DNA from: STC-74 sp043756665
Lineage (GTDB): Bacteria > Patescibacteriota > Gracilibacteria > BD1-5 > UBA2023
Assembly (NCBI GenBank): GCA_043756665.1
Contig: JAYUQR010000086.1
Span: forward strand, 1 to 10,199
Length of the DNA stretch: 10,199 nucleotides
Direction of reading: 5' to 3'
Of this stretch, positions 1-7,100 are shown piece after piece. Position 1 is the first letter of the stretch; each line of letters begins with the position of its first letter. A program made the translations under genes and the position numbers. Below the pieces are notes generated by a model that worked only from the letters and a program-made list of their open reading frames with translations, ran no database searches and had not been told where the DNA came from.

Positions 1-258
1 CCAGTGTTAGTAGATTGAACTAGTGTCTCTTGGGCAACTACAGAAAGAACAGTCAGGAATTATGGAGATATGAATCTTCGGAATCGAACAATACCTATAG
101 AATACTATAGAAAGCAAAGTGTATTTAGCCTTGAATCCTACTCATATGAAATGGCTTATGGTGATAAGTTGATACCAGAAAATTTGTGATGTCATACTGA
201 TGCAACTAGTAGTGACAGTGATTCAGCTACTCAAGCAGCATCAGCTCCTATGCGATAG
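1..258 (+). CDS. C-terminal end of an unrecognised protein (partial at the left edge)
   Basis: An open frame runs from the first base to a TAG at 256-258, giving 85 residues of a C-terminus whose start lies outside the window. Two in-frame TGA codons (16-18 and 187-189) are read as glycine. The visible part is rich in Tyr, Ser and Arg (NYGDMNLRNRTIPIEYYRK) and ends in a low-complexity Ser/Ala/Thr/Asp tail (SSDSDSATQAASAPMR), which looks like a flexible end. I do not recognise the family and see no catalytic motif. The next gene follows within 9 to 48 bases on the same strand, so the two may be co-transcribed. The main doubt is that the standard code would cut this frame in two places. The AT-rich codon use matches the following gene. 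Confidence 0.55.
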
Positions 259-306
259 TAGCTAAGAATGTATGCTTATCTTTTTATTTTATTAAACTCT
301 TTCTTT

Positions 307-597
307 ATGAAAAACTTTATATATTCAAATATAGCAGCCTCTATACTAGTAATATCTTCTCCTGTATATGCCCAACCTAAGACGCCTACGACTGAACCAC
401 AGAAATCAGAAACGGTAATAAAAAACAGTAAAGATATCTGCGTTGCAATGATCAATGGACAGGCAACTCTCACATGACAAGATGCACGTGCTAGCACTGG
501 ATCGCTGGCTAACGGAAGACAAAAAGCTTATGATGATGCTATTGAAAGAATACTAAAACAACCAATTTGTAAGATAGCTTTAGGAATAGCTAGCTAA
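307..597 (+). CDS. Small secreted protein with signal peptide and two cysteines
   Basis: This is a 96-residue protein of unknown function. From the ATG at 307 the N-terminus is a classic Sec signal peptide: MKN, a hydrophobic stretch (IAASILVISS), then a PVYA-Q cleavage site near residue 22. The mature part is about 74 residues. It has a Pro/Thr/Lys-rich linker, a middle with one TGA read as Gly (ATLT-G-QDAR, 475-477), and two cysteines (DIC and PIC contexts) that could form a disulfide after export. An in-frame ATG at 268 would add 13 residues (MYAYLFILLNSFF) and place the gene 9 bases after the previous stop. I preferred 307 because it gives an uninterrupted n-h-c signal peptide; neither start has a Shine-Dalgarno site. 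The gene converges on ftsZ and ends just before a hairpin terminator. Confidence 0.65.
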
Positions 598-615
598 AAA
601 TAGAAACATTCTTTC

Positions 616-646
616 AAAAAAAACAGATATAAGAATATCTTTTTTT
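616..646. terminator. Bidirectional intrinsic terminator between the secreted-protein gene and ftsZ
   Basis: A perfect 6-bp stem (AGATAT at 625-630, ATATCT at 635-640) closes a 4-base loop. A T-run follows on the + strand (641-646), and on the - strand the A-run at 616-623 provides the U-tract. It lies between two convergent stop codons (597 and 657), where a shared terminator would be expected. The stem is AT-only, so it is weak. Confidence 0.6.
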
Positions 647-656
647 CTCCGTATAC

Positions 657-1946
657 CTAGTTTTTCGGCATCTTATTTCGCAGAAATGCAGGAACATCAT
701 AATCATTATCTCATAGCGGTGATGGTGCAGGATTCTGATGGCTCGTGTTGCCATTGTATGATGGTTGTGAGTTCTGGACTCGTTGCGTTCCAAATGTTGG
801 CGCTGTTCTATTTGGTTGTACTGGAGGAGACTTTCCGAAGATATTACTCTGTCCGAATCCACCTCGAGAATGACTCGAGAGTTGTGTATTGGTTTCTTCA
901 GAGAATCCTGTTGCGATCACGGTGATCTTGATCTCACCGGTATACTTCTCATCGATAGAGGTACCAAATATGATATTTGCATTTGGATCACATGACTCAG
1001 TGATCATCCGAGCTGCCTCATCGATTTCGAACATAGAAAGATCAGTTCCTCCTGTGATATTGAGAAGGAGTCCTCTTGCTCCATTGATCGAGAGTTCGAG
1101 AAGTGGGGATTCGATAGCTCCACGAGCGGCTTCTACCGCACGATTCTCACCACTTCCATATCCGATACCCATGAGGGCAGATCCTGCATTTTCCATGATT
1201 GACCTGACATCGGCGAAGTCGACGTTGATGAGTCCTGGGTGAGTTATGAGGTCAGATACACCCTGTACTCCCTGCTTGAGTATTTCGTCAGCGACGTGGA
1301 ATGCTTCGAGAAGGGGAGTCTTTTTATCGATGATCGAGAGTATTTTATCATTTGGGATCGTGATCAGGGTATCGACTTTTTCCTTCAGCCTCTCATATCC
1401 CTCGAATGCCTGAGTACTTCGACGCTGTCCCTCGAATACGAATGGTTTTGTTACCACTCATACGACAAGTGCTCCGAGTCATTTTGCGATCTCAGCAATC
1501 ACGGGGGCTGCACCAGTACCAGTACCTCCACCGAGTCCACAAGTGATAAATACCATATCAGCACCAGTGAGGGCTTGTTTGAGTTCTTCACTCGACTCTT
1601 CTGCTGCCTTCTTTCCTGTTTCAGGATTGGCACCAGCTCCGAGTCCACGAGTGGTTGCACGTCCGATATTGATACGAGTTTGAGCCTTCGATGTGAAGAG
1701 TGCCTGTGCATCAGTATTCACAGCAATAAACTCTATTCCTTCGATACCAGATTCGATCATGCGGTTTACAGCATTATTTCCACCACCACCAACACCGATG
1801 ACTTTGATGTTCGCGACAGGAGAAATATATCACACATTGACCTCGACATGTCATTGTGGAGCTGGAGTTGGATTCGATTGGATGGGATTCATATTGGTTC
1901 GTAGGAGCTTTTTGAGACGATCTTCAGAAGTAGAAGCGGTAGACAT
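657..1946 (-). CDS. ftsZ: Cell division protein FtsZ (tubulin-like GTPase)
   Basis: FtsZ polymerises with GTP at mid-cell to form the division ring. The frame gives 429 residues, a normal length. After a ~45-residue N-terminal extension the Rossmann start is NIKVIGVGGGGNNAVNRM (46-63). The GTPase signature GGGTGTG is at 139-145, and the T7 loop NVDFAD at 241-246 carries the hydrolysis-activating aspartates. A variable Gln/Ser/Pro-rich linker leads to the conserved C-terminal peptide DYDVPAFLR, which binds FtsA. Five TGA codons must be glycine for this to be one protein. Those at residues 156 and 163 sit in IAK-G-LGALVV-G-VVTKPF, where the second Gly is invariant in FtsZ, and one near the end (711-713) joins the linker to the FtsA-binding peptide. 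The start ATG is preceded by CT-rich sequence (CCTTCCTCCT), not a Shine-Dalgarno site. It is downstream of ftsA with a 92-base gap. Confidence 0.97.
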
Positions 1947-1961
1947 AGGAGGAAGGTTAGA

Positions 1962-1987
1962 ATTTAGTAATTAGATTTAGTAATTAG
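1962..1987. repeat. 13-bp tandem repeat in the ftsA-ftsZ gap
   Basis: Two perfect back-to-back copies of ATTTAGTAATTAG, all A/T apart from two G per copy, lie 16 bases upstream of the ftsZ start. A partial, altered third copy follows. It could be a regulatory or promoter-related sequence for ftsZ, or simple slippage. No clear -35/-10 pair is visible here. Confidence 0.6.
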
Positions 1988-2038
1988 AATCTAGAATGAG
2001 AAAAGAAAAAGAGAGTAGTGTAGACTCGGTAGCTGAAT

Positions 2039-3277
2039 TTAGGGGATTATCTTCTTAAAAAGATTTTTCAGTGATGCGATAGCTCATCCGAATGAGAGAT
2101 TGAGCTTGAACTGTTTTCTTATAGTACCATATTTTCCTGCGAGGACGAGAGTCCCGACGACTGCTGTATAGATAGGATCACTGATCGATGTTCCACTGAC
2201 TCCATCGATCTCCTCTGGAACTCCGACACAAGCTGGAAGTCTGAGATATTCACGAGCGAGATCCACGAGTCATCGCATCTTCGCTGCCCCTCCCGTGAGG
2301 ACAGCTCATTCTGGAAGCATCCCATCACGACCGACATTTTTCAGCTGCATGATGATATGATGGAGGATCTCCTCATACCGAGCTCGTATGATATCATTCA
2401 TGAATTTTCGTGAGATCGTCGCATTATCTATCGGTGAGAATTTTGAGAGATCGATCTCTTCATCATACTCAGCCTTCATCCCTTCGCCAAAAGTGAGGTC
2501 TCCATATTCGAGCTTGAGCCGTTCTGCGGTATCGATCGAGATACGCAGTCCGAGGGCGAGATCGCTCGTGACATGCTCTCCACCGATCGGTATCACTCAG
2601 GCATAGATAAGAGATCATTCTTCGTATACGGCGATATTCGTGGCACTCGATCCGATATCGACCGCGACGACTCCGAGCTCCTTCTGTCTACGTGAGAGCA
2701 TCGCTTCACCGATTGCGAGGATATTGGGATAGATATCCATGATCTCGACACCTACATCGAAGACTCACTTCTTTATATTCGAGAGGATATTGGCACCCAT
2801 CGATATGATATGACTGCGCACTTCGAGTTTTTTCCCACTCATCCCGACAGGATTCTTGATTCCACTTTCGAGATCGAGAGAAAAACTCTCAGGGATGACC
2901 TTCAAGACACTACGGTTTTGGAGATCGACTCCATTCTGACTCATATCGAGGGCTCGATTCACATCATCTTCTGTGACTTCGAGTCCAGCTACCGCAACGA
3001 TCCCAGAGCGACGAGTGATTTCTATATGCACTCAAGAGACTCCCAGACAGATATGTGATACCTGTTCTCCTGTCATTTTCTCTGCATCCCCGAGGGCATT
3101 GTCGAGATTATTTTTGAATTCCTCCATATCGAGAATATTTCACTTTCTGATACCACGTGATTCAGAAACACCGACTCAGAGAATGCGGAGTTTTTTTTCT
3201 TCATTCCATTCACCGATCACGGCTTTTATCTTCGAGCTGCCTATATCTATGGCTACGAGTTGTTCTCCAGATACCAT
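2039..3277 (-). CDS. ftsA: Cell division protein FtsA (actin-like membrane tether for FtsZ)
   Basis: FtsA is an actin/Hsp70-fold ATPase that anchors FtsZ to the membrane. The frame gives 412 residues, close to the usual ~420. The phosphate-1 motif is AIDIGSSK (9-16). The phosphate-2 region is VDIGSSATNIAVYEEG (206-221), followed by VIPIGGEHVTSDLALGLR, a strong FtsA signature. The adenosine motif is VLTGGAAKMRG (326-336). The end is a basic, hydrophobic helix (LKNLFKKIIP), fitting the membrane-targeting C-terminal helix of the family. Nine TGA codons are read as Gly, including the Gly of KMRG and the one in LPEGAVLTGG. The ATG at 3277 starts right at the conserved N-terminus and has no Shine-Dalgarno site. 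It is the first gene of an ftsA-ftsZ pair; ftsQ or mur genes are not found next to it. Confidence 0.95.
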
Positions 3278-3372
3278 ATATTGTGGGAAAAATTAGGTGT
3301 ATAAAATTTTTACTCTCGAGAAACCTTTTCCCAGAGCGGATATATGTATTTGTATCGAAATTTGTTAATCAC

Positions 3373-3400
3373 ATTATATGTTCGCACTCTATTTTTACAA
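3373..3400 (-). promoter_or_regulatory. Sigma70-like promoter for ftsA-ftsZ
   Basis: Reading the - strand, TTGTAA (3400-3395), a 16-base spacer, then a perfect TATAAT (3378-3373). It lies 96 bases upstream of the ftsA start in an otherwise gene-poor stretch. The 3278-3516 interval holds no convincing gene; this promoter is its only clear content. Confidence 0.55.
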
Positions 3401-3516
3401 CGAGATTATTTCCATTCCCGTATACACATTTTGTACTCATGAACTGTTTACAAAAATCACTTTCTCGATACAGTAGGCGAGGAAGTGATGTGTAAAAGTA
3501 TTTTATTTCGAATTAC

Positions 3517-3984
3517 TTAGGGTTTTCCGCGCATTATAATCTTAGGCTTCAATGCAGGATCTGGATCACTTAACAGTCTTCGAGGTCATAGTTTTCAATG
3601 TCGCATTGCATGACGTGATTCTAATATAGCTCTAACGGTTTCCCCACATTCAGGACTGTTAGTATAACAACGGTGTATTATATTGAGTAGTGTGGTGATT
3701 CAGTCATGTTGTTGATTAGCGATATCTTGCGTTTTAGGTCTCATAAGCAAGCTTGCTAGACGAGAGTAACGACGTATTTTTTTGTCTAGTTTTAAGAAAG
3801 ATTCTGAATCTACCAGTTCACTCCATTTTGCGAATAATCATTTTTTAATGAAGCCCATTGTTTTTAATTTTGTAATTGCTATTAATGCTTCAGTCTTTCC
3901 ATCTGCTAGATCCAACTTGCGCTCTCAGTCTGCCAATACGGCATTCCATGCATCTTCTCAGGCTTGAATAGGATCAATAAGCAT
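3517..3984 (-). CDS. Unrecognised 155-residue protein, divergent from miaB
   Basis: An ATG-to-TAA frame of 155 codons is open only if six TGA codons are glycine (for example IQA-G-EDAW, LAD-G-ERK, IKK-G-LFAKW, QHD-G-ITT). It is predicted soluble: no signal peptide or membrane segment is seen. The first half is helical and charged (KTEALIAITKLKTMGF, then LFAKWSELVDSESFLKLDKKIRRYSRLASLLMRPKTQD). The second half has two cysteines (HRCYTNSPECGETVRAILESRHAMRHG) and a basic Pro-rich end. I recognise no family. The opposite strand carries only shorter open stretches, and the regular use of TGA where Gly is plausible supports this frame. The start has no Shine-Dalgarno site; an upstream TAAAAT on the - strand (with the ATG nine bases on) could be a -10 box. 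Confidence 0.6.
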
Positions 3985-4004
3985 AATAATGGATTTTATG
4001 AAAT

Positions 4005-4032
4005 TTGTTATAACTAATTTTTAATTTAAAAT
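4005..4032 (+). promoter_or_regulatory. Possible promoter of miaB
   Basis: TTGTTA (4005-4010), a 16-base spacer, TAAAAT (4027-4032). The expected transcription start is within a few bases of the miaB ATG at 4037, implying a leaderless or nearly leaderless mRNA. The region is very AT-rich, so chance matches are easy. Confidence 0.35.
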
Positions 4033-4036
4033 AACT

Positions 4037-6187
4037 ATGTCAATAAAAGCATATTACATAAAAACATTTGGCTGTCAAATGAACTATGCTGACAGTGAGA
4101 AGATCAATATGATCCTCATGTCGGCAGGACTGCGCAAGGTGATCGATCCCGTGAAGGCGGATATCATCATACTCAATACGTGTAGTGTGCGACAAAAGTG
4201 AGAAGATCGAGTCTTTGGATTTATGAATGAGATCAAGCGATTTCATAAGAAATGTCATGTCGAACGTGTTTCGACATCTTCATCCAAAAAAGTAGAGGAA
4301 GATTCTGAGACAAGCTCAGAATGACCAGATGTGGCAGATCATGAAATGACTTCTGGATGACCGAAACAAGTGCTCTTTGGTATCACAGGGTGTATGGTAC
4401 GTCAGAGTGGACTCGCGAAAAGGTATCTGACACCAAGCCCTGGATCAGATTCGATGGTTTCAATGCCCTTGATAAAGGGAACACAAGGGGATGGCTGTGA
4501 AACTTCAGAAACGAACCCCGCCACACCCCTTATCAGGGCAGCTAAAAAACCAGATTACAAAAGAAAAAATGCAGAGAAAATTACCCTCCTTGATTCATCA
4601 GATTCACTTCTGAACTATGATGATGAGCTGTTTCTGCGTTCGCCACTCATTGATTTCACCTTTCGCATCGAGGAAGTATCGTTTGTCACCAAGATTCTCT
4701 CCCTTATCTCCTGAGAAGACATCGGAAATGATGCGAAGTGGAATGAATATCTCCAAGTGAAACAACTCCAAGAGAATCCTGCGAGTGCCAATGTGATCAT
4801 ACAGACTGGCTGTGATAACTACTGTACGTTCTGTATCGTTCCGTATACTCGTGGAAGGGAAGTGAGTCGGGTGCAGGATGAGATCGTCGCTGAGATTGCT
4901 GAGGTGGTGAAAAGTGGTACCAAAGAAGTCACACTTCTCGGACAGAATGTGAATAGTTATGGGAAGGAGACGAAAAAGAAACTTTGGAATAGTGAAGAGC
5001 TCACTTGGGATAAAAGCCTCCTTTTGAAAGGAGGCAGAGGATTTCCTAAAAGTATCCGTACATGAAAAGAGGATCGCATATGGTATAGGCAAGATCTGGC
5101 TGAAAAAGCCAGCATACTCAGGAAAGATATGACATGACCCGAGAAACAACTCTGGTATGAAATACTTTCTGGAGATAGGCTCGAAGGAGTTCATTTTCTG
5201 AGGCAAAAACCACTTCTTGATTATATTGTTGATTTCTATTGTGATGAACTCGCTCTTGTCATAGAGCTAGATTGAGAGAGTCATATCGGACGTGAGTCAT
5301 ATGACACAAAAAGAAATGAAGAGTTGTTAAATACATGAGTAATGACAGTTCGTTATACAAATGATGAAATACTTGGGAATTTAGACTGAGTAAGAGAAGA
5401 TCTTATAAATATTATACAGGAACGAAGGAAAATCCTCAGTCGCTATCGCGACAGCTCCTTTCAAAAATGAGCCTCAAAAACCCCATTTCGTGATCTCTTA
5501 GAAGAGATTAACCAGGTCGAATGACTCGACCGTATCCGCTTCACGAGCTCGAATCCGCATGATATGACGCGTGATATCCTCGATGCACACTTCGACCTTC
5601 CGAAAATGTGCCCGTATCTGCACTTCGCTCTGCAGTCTGGAAGCGATACCATGCTGCGACGGATGAATCGCAAGCATACCTATGCCGATTTCAAGGCACA
5701 GCTGGATTATCTACGGTCGAAAGATCCACTCTTCTCGATCTCGACAGATATCATCGTCGGATTCCCATGAGAAACGGAAGAGGAGTTCCAAGCAACCGTG
5801 ACTGCTATGTATGAGTGTCAGTTTGATTTTGCATTTATCGCGCGATACTCGCCACGCTCAGGGACGATCGCGACGACGAAATACGAGGATGATATCTCCG
5901 CTGAAGAGAAGGCCCGTCGCTGGACGATCCTCAATGATATCCTGCGCGTGACTGCAAAGAATCGTAATCTCCTGATGGTCGGTCAAGAAGAGGAGATTCT
6001 CATTTCCTGAGAAGGGAAGGATGAAACGTGGGTGGGAAGAACGAGAAATTTTAAAGAAGTATTTATCCTCAAAAATCCCCCTGATAGGGGGGATGCAAGG
6101 GGGGTTGTTTCGATAAAAGTCTGAGACCTCGTGAAAGTGAAAATCACGGAGAGTGAGGGATGGGTGTTGAAAGGGGAGAAATTATAA
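4037..6187 (+). CDS. miaB: MiaB-type tRNA methylthiotransferase enlarged by four in-frame insertions, including a DUF559 nuclease domain
   Basis: MiaB is a radical-SAM enzyme with two Fe-S clusters that methylthiolates i6A37 of tRNA. One frame of 716 residues is open with 14 TGA codons read as Gly; the family is usually ~440-480. The N-terminal cluster cysteines are C13 (FGCQMN), C49 (NTCSVR) and C119 (GCMVR). The radical-SAM CxxxCxxC is C259/C263/C266 in TGCDNYCTFCIVPYTRG. LLGQNVNSYGK is 300-310, then RIRFTSSNPHD and IIVGFPGETEEEF, whose Gly before ETEEEF is a TGA. The TRAM domain is at the end (VGDLVKVKITESEGWVLKG). The excess length is in blocks: ~73-110 and ~143-168 (palindromic repeats), ~324-483 (DUF559), and ~678-692 (palindrome inside TRAM). 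All cluster cysteines are intact, so activity is possible. The start has no Shine-Dalgarno site. Confidence 0.93.
4253..4326 (+). repeat. In-frame palindromic element 1 in miaB (TGTCAT...ATGACC ends)
   Basis: Two hairpins sit side by side: ATGTCGAA/TTCGACAT (4257-4264 and 4270-4277, perfect 8 bp) and ATTCTGAG/CTCAGAAT (4302-4309 and 4315-4322, perfect 8 bp). The outer ends are TGTCAT and ATGACC, nearly inverted. It codes for a Ser/Glu/Lys-rich low-complexity stretch between C49 and C119 that widens the usual spacing between these cluster cysteines (70 residues here against roughly 35). The foreign stretch may extend to about 4365. Confidence 0.75.
4464..4540 (+). repeat. In-frame palindromic element 2 in miaB (CCCTTGATAAAGGG type)
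   Basis: The ends are imperfect inverted repeats: TGCCCTTGATAAAGGG (4464-4479) and CCCCTTATCAGGGCA (4526-4540). The inner part has further G-run/C-run pairing (ACAAGGGGATGG against ACCCCGCCAC). It encodes a Gly/Thr/Pro-rich stretch between the third N-terminal cysteine and the radical-SAM core. It shares the GATA-centred core and the following CAAGGGG with the element at 6074-6106. Confidence 0.7.
5007..5047 (+). repeat. Left inverted end of the DUF559 insertion
   Basis: This contains a perfect 9-bp palindrome with a 2-base loop (GCCTCCTTT at 5016-5024, AAAGGAGGC at 5027-5035) followed by AGAGGATTTCCT. On the opposite strand the right end (5426-5484) has the same order: GGG, TTTTTGAAAGGAG, then GAGGATTTTCCT. 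The two are therefore terminal inverted repeats, the left one lacking a 16-base inner hairpin present in the right one. Confidence 0.7.
5093..5433 (+). mobile_element. DUF559 (PD-(D/E)XK-like nuclease) domain inserted in frame within miaB
   Basis: Residues ~353-466 of the miaB frame match the DUF559 pattern from end to end: ILRKDMTGPEKQLWYEIL, then VHFLRQKPLLDYIVDFYC, LVIELDGESHIG, and VRYTNDEILGNLDGV. The likely active-site acidic residues are present (D399 in VDF, E410 in IELD), so the nuclease core looks intact. DUF559 is related in fold to very-short-patch-repair endonucleases. The insert carries several TGA codons of its own, one at the conserved Gly of IELDG, so it is adapted to a UGA=Gly host. 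It splits the radical-SAM barrel of MiaB after NVNSYGK and the host sequence resumes at TPFRDLLEEINQVEGLDRIRF. It has no separate obvious start signal and is translated, if at all, as part of MiaB. Confidence 0.88.
5426..5484 (+). repeat. Right inverted end of the DUF559 insertion
   Basis: It contains the hairpin GTCGC-TATC-GCGAC (5439-5452), followed by ACAGCTCCTTTCAAAAATGAGCC. Its reverse complement aligns with the left end at 5007-5047, sharing TTTTGAAAGGAG and GAGGATTT. It codes for the linker after the DUF559 domain (SRYRDSSFQK) without breaking the frame. Confidence 0.7.
6074..6106 (+). repeat. In-frame palindromic element 4 inside the MiaB TRAM domain
   Basis: ATCCCCC and GGGGGAT (6075-6081 and 6088-6094) form a perfect 7-bp stem around a TGATAG loop, followed by GCAAGGGGGGTT. 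It adds about 15 residues (LKNPPDRGDARGVVSI) between RNFKEVFI and KVGDLVKV of the TRAM domain and keeps the frame. It resembles the element at 4464-4540 in its GATA-centred core and trailing CAAGGGG. Confidence 0.7.
6128..6187 (+). repeat. Copy A of the miaB 3'-end repeat (inside miaB)
   Basis: This is the coding end of the TRAM domain (LVKVKITESEGWVLKGEKL then TAA). Related sequence recurs at 6739-6796 (copy B) and 7434-7494 (copy C). Copy C shares 19 identical bases beginning AAATCACGG; copy B shares 15 beginning TGGGTGTTG and also the preceding CTCGTGAAA. Confidence 0.7.
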
Positions 6188-6191
6188 AATC

Positions 6192-6219
6192 TTGAATTCG
6201 ATAGAGGTTTCCATATAAT
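6192..6219 (+). promoter_or_regulatory. Sigma70-like promoter for the DUF4160-DUF2442 pair
   Basis: TTGAAT (6192-6197), a 16-base spacer, and a perfect TATAAT (6214-6219). The start codon at 6242 is about 16 bases beyond the expected transcription start, giving a short leader without a Shine-Dalgarno site. Confidence 0.6.
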
Positions 6220-6241
6220 CTGTATATACCTATATCTCTCT

Positions 6242-6502
6242 ATGAATCCACGAATATCTGAGTTCTTCGGTATCAAGGTATATATGTATTTTGAGGATCA
6301 CAATCCACCCCATTTTCATGTCAGATACAATGAATTCGAATGTTTTATCGATATAGAGACACTGACGATCATGGAAGGAAAACTCCCAAAGAAAGTAGAA
6401 AAACTCGTGACAGCATGGGCTGAATTGTATCAGGAAGAACTCCGTGAAGACTGGAAACTCATCCAAGAATGAGAAAAACCAAATATGATTGTACCCCTTT
6501 AA
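6242..6502 (+). CDS. DUF4160 protein, first gene of a toxin/antitoxin-like pair
   Basis: This 86-residue protein matches DUF4160 over its full length. It has the N-terminal ISEFFGIKVYMYFEDHNPPHFHV (5-27) with its His-rich core, then a DIETLTIMEGKLP hinge and a helical end (LVTAWAELYQEELREDWKLIQE). DUF4160 is commonly found beside DUF2442, as here, in small modules thought to behave like toxin/antitoxin pairs; the biochemical role is not established. The ATG at 6242 begins at the conserved N-terminus. One TGA (6470-6472) is read as Gly, so the true end is the TAA at 6500, giving the family-like ending EGEKPNMIVPL. The start is preceded by TATATCTCTCT, not by a purine-rich site. The DUF2442 gene begins 8 bases after the stop, so the two form an operon with the promoter at 6192. 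Confidence 0.9.
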
Positions 6503-6510
6503 TCTCCTCT

Positions 6511-6750
6511 ATGATAATACATGTGAAAAGTGCACAATATGTGCAAGACTACATTCTCGATATTGACTTTGATACTGGAGAATCTCGCCGAGTAGATTTT
6601 GCTCCTTATATTGCCAAGTGAAAAATATTTGCTCCACTGCAGGATATCACAGAGTTCAAAAAGTTCTATATCGATACCACAGTTATGTGGAATTCTGGAG
6701 CGGATGTAGCTCCCGACAGACTCTATGCTGATGGAGTACTCGTGAAATAA
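6511..6750 (+). CDS. DUF2442 protein, partner of DUF4160
   Basis: This 79-residue protein matches DUF2442. It opens with a beta-rich start (VKSAQYVQDYILDIDFDTGESRRVDFAPY), then KGKIFAPLQDITEFKKFYID, whose Gly is a TGA (6610-6612), and the hallmark MWNSGADVAPDRLYADG (59-75). DUF2442 proteins often pair with DUF4160 and are proposed as its antitoxin-like partner; which partner is toxic cannot be told from the sequence. The gap from the DUF4160 stop is 8 bases, with CT-rich sequence (TCTCCTCT) directly before the ATG. It ends GVLVK then TAA; the last bases (CTCGTGAAA) are identical to a site in the miaB end, and a degenerate copy of that end follows. Confidence 0.9.
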
Positions 6751-6796
6751 TCTCACAAAAGGAGATAAGTGGGTGTTGAAAGGGAGAGAATATAGG
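6739..6796 (+). repeat. Copy B of the miaB 3'-end repeat
   Basis: It begins with CTCGTGAAA at the end of the DUF2442 gene, then diverges, then shares 15 identical bases (TGGGTGTTGAAAGGG, 6770-6784) with the miaB end, followed by an A/G-rich AGAGAATATAG against GAGAAATTATA in copy A. It marks the right border of the DUF4160-DUF2442 cassette. Confidence 0.6.
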
Positions 6797-6798
6797 AT

Positions 6799-6826
6799 TT
6801 GCTTTTTATATTTTTGTACATACAAT
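6799..6826 (+). promoter_or_regulatory. Possible promoter of the BrnT/BrnA-like cassette
   Basis: TTGCTT (6799-6804), a 16-base spacer, TACAAT (6821-6826). The first ATGs (6838, 6841) lie only 5-8 bases past the expected transcription start. The spacer length matches the other promoters called in the window. Confidence 0.4.
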
Positions 6827-6840
6827 GTTGTTACTATATG

Positions 6841-7097
6841 ATGCACTGGTCAGAAGATAAAAATACCATCCTCAAGGATATTCGTCATACTTCTCGTTCG
6901 AGCGTATCGAGCTCGCTATAGCGAATAATCTCTTACGAGTCACTCATGGTGAAGATCCGAATTACCCGCATCAGTATCGATTTTATATCGAAGTCGACGG
7001 ATAGATTTGGGTCGTTCCTGCGGTGCGGACATGAGATGACTACTTCCTGAAGACTGCATATCCGAGTCGTCGAGCCCAGAAAGAATATAACTCCTAA
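6841..7097 (+). pseudogene. Broken BrnT-like toxin gene
   Basis: The reading starts MHWSEDKNTILKDIRHT in the frame of 6841, then must change frame near 6891 to continue FERIELAIANNLLRVTHGEDPNYPHQYRFYIEVDG, then hits TAG at 7002-7004, then IWVVPAVRTGDDYFLKTAYPSRRAQKEYNS to TAA at 7095. Joined, this matches the small BrnT-like/RelE-superfamily toxins (WSEDKN...SFERI...FLKT..PSR). The shift fits a two-base TC duplication (TTCTCG from TTCG), and the TAG stands where these proteins usually have an aromatic residue, fitting TAT to TAG. One TGA (in RTGDDY) is read as Gly. Two independent lesions argue for real decay, not one sequencing error. The antitoxin-like gene follows 3 bases later and is intact. 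Confidence 0.72.
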
Positions 7098-7100
7098 AAT

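Noticed and set aside
889..1904. Long + strand frames opposite ftsZ
   Set aside because: They are Ser/Thr-rich antisense translations of FtsZ with no motifs; FtsZ on the - strand is certain.
3280..3441. A - strand frame starting at an ATG at about 3440 (MSTKCVYGNGNNLVV...) that would overlap the ftsA start
   Set aside because: It runs into the ftsA coding sequence in another frame, has no family resemblance, and covers the promoter-like TTGTAA-16-TATAAT.
4253..4540. CRISPR array
   Set aside because: The hairpins differ from one another, are not evenly spaced, and lie in a coding frame.
4604..5206. A 200-codon open frame on the - strand across miaB
   Set aside because: It is antisense to the conserved radical-SAM core and the DUF559 insert, has no family pattern, and arises because table-25 genes avoid TAA/TAG in this register.
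5007..5484. Intein inside MiaB
   Set aside because: No Cys/Ser at the left junction, no TxxH block and no terminal HN-C/S/T; the domain is DUF559, not LAGLIDADG with Hint ends.
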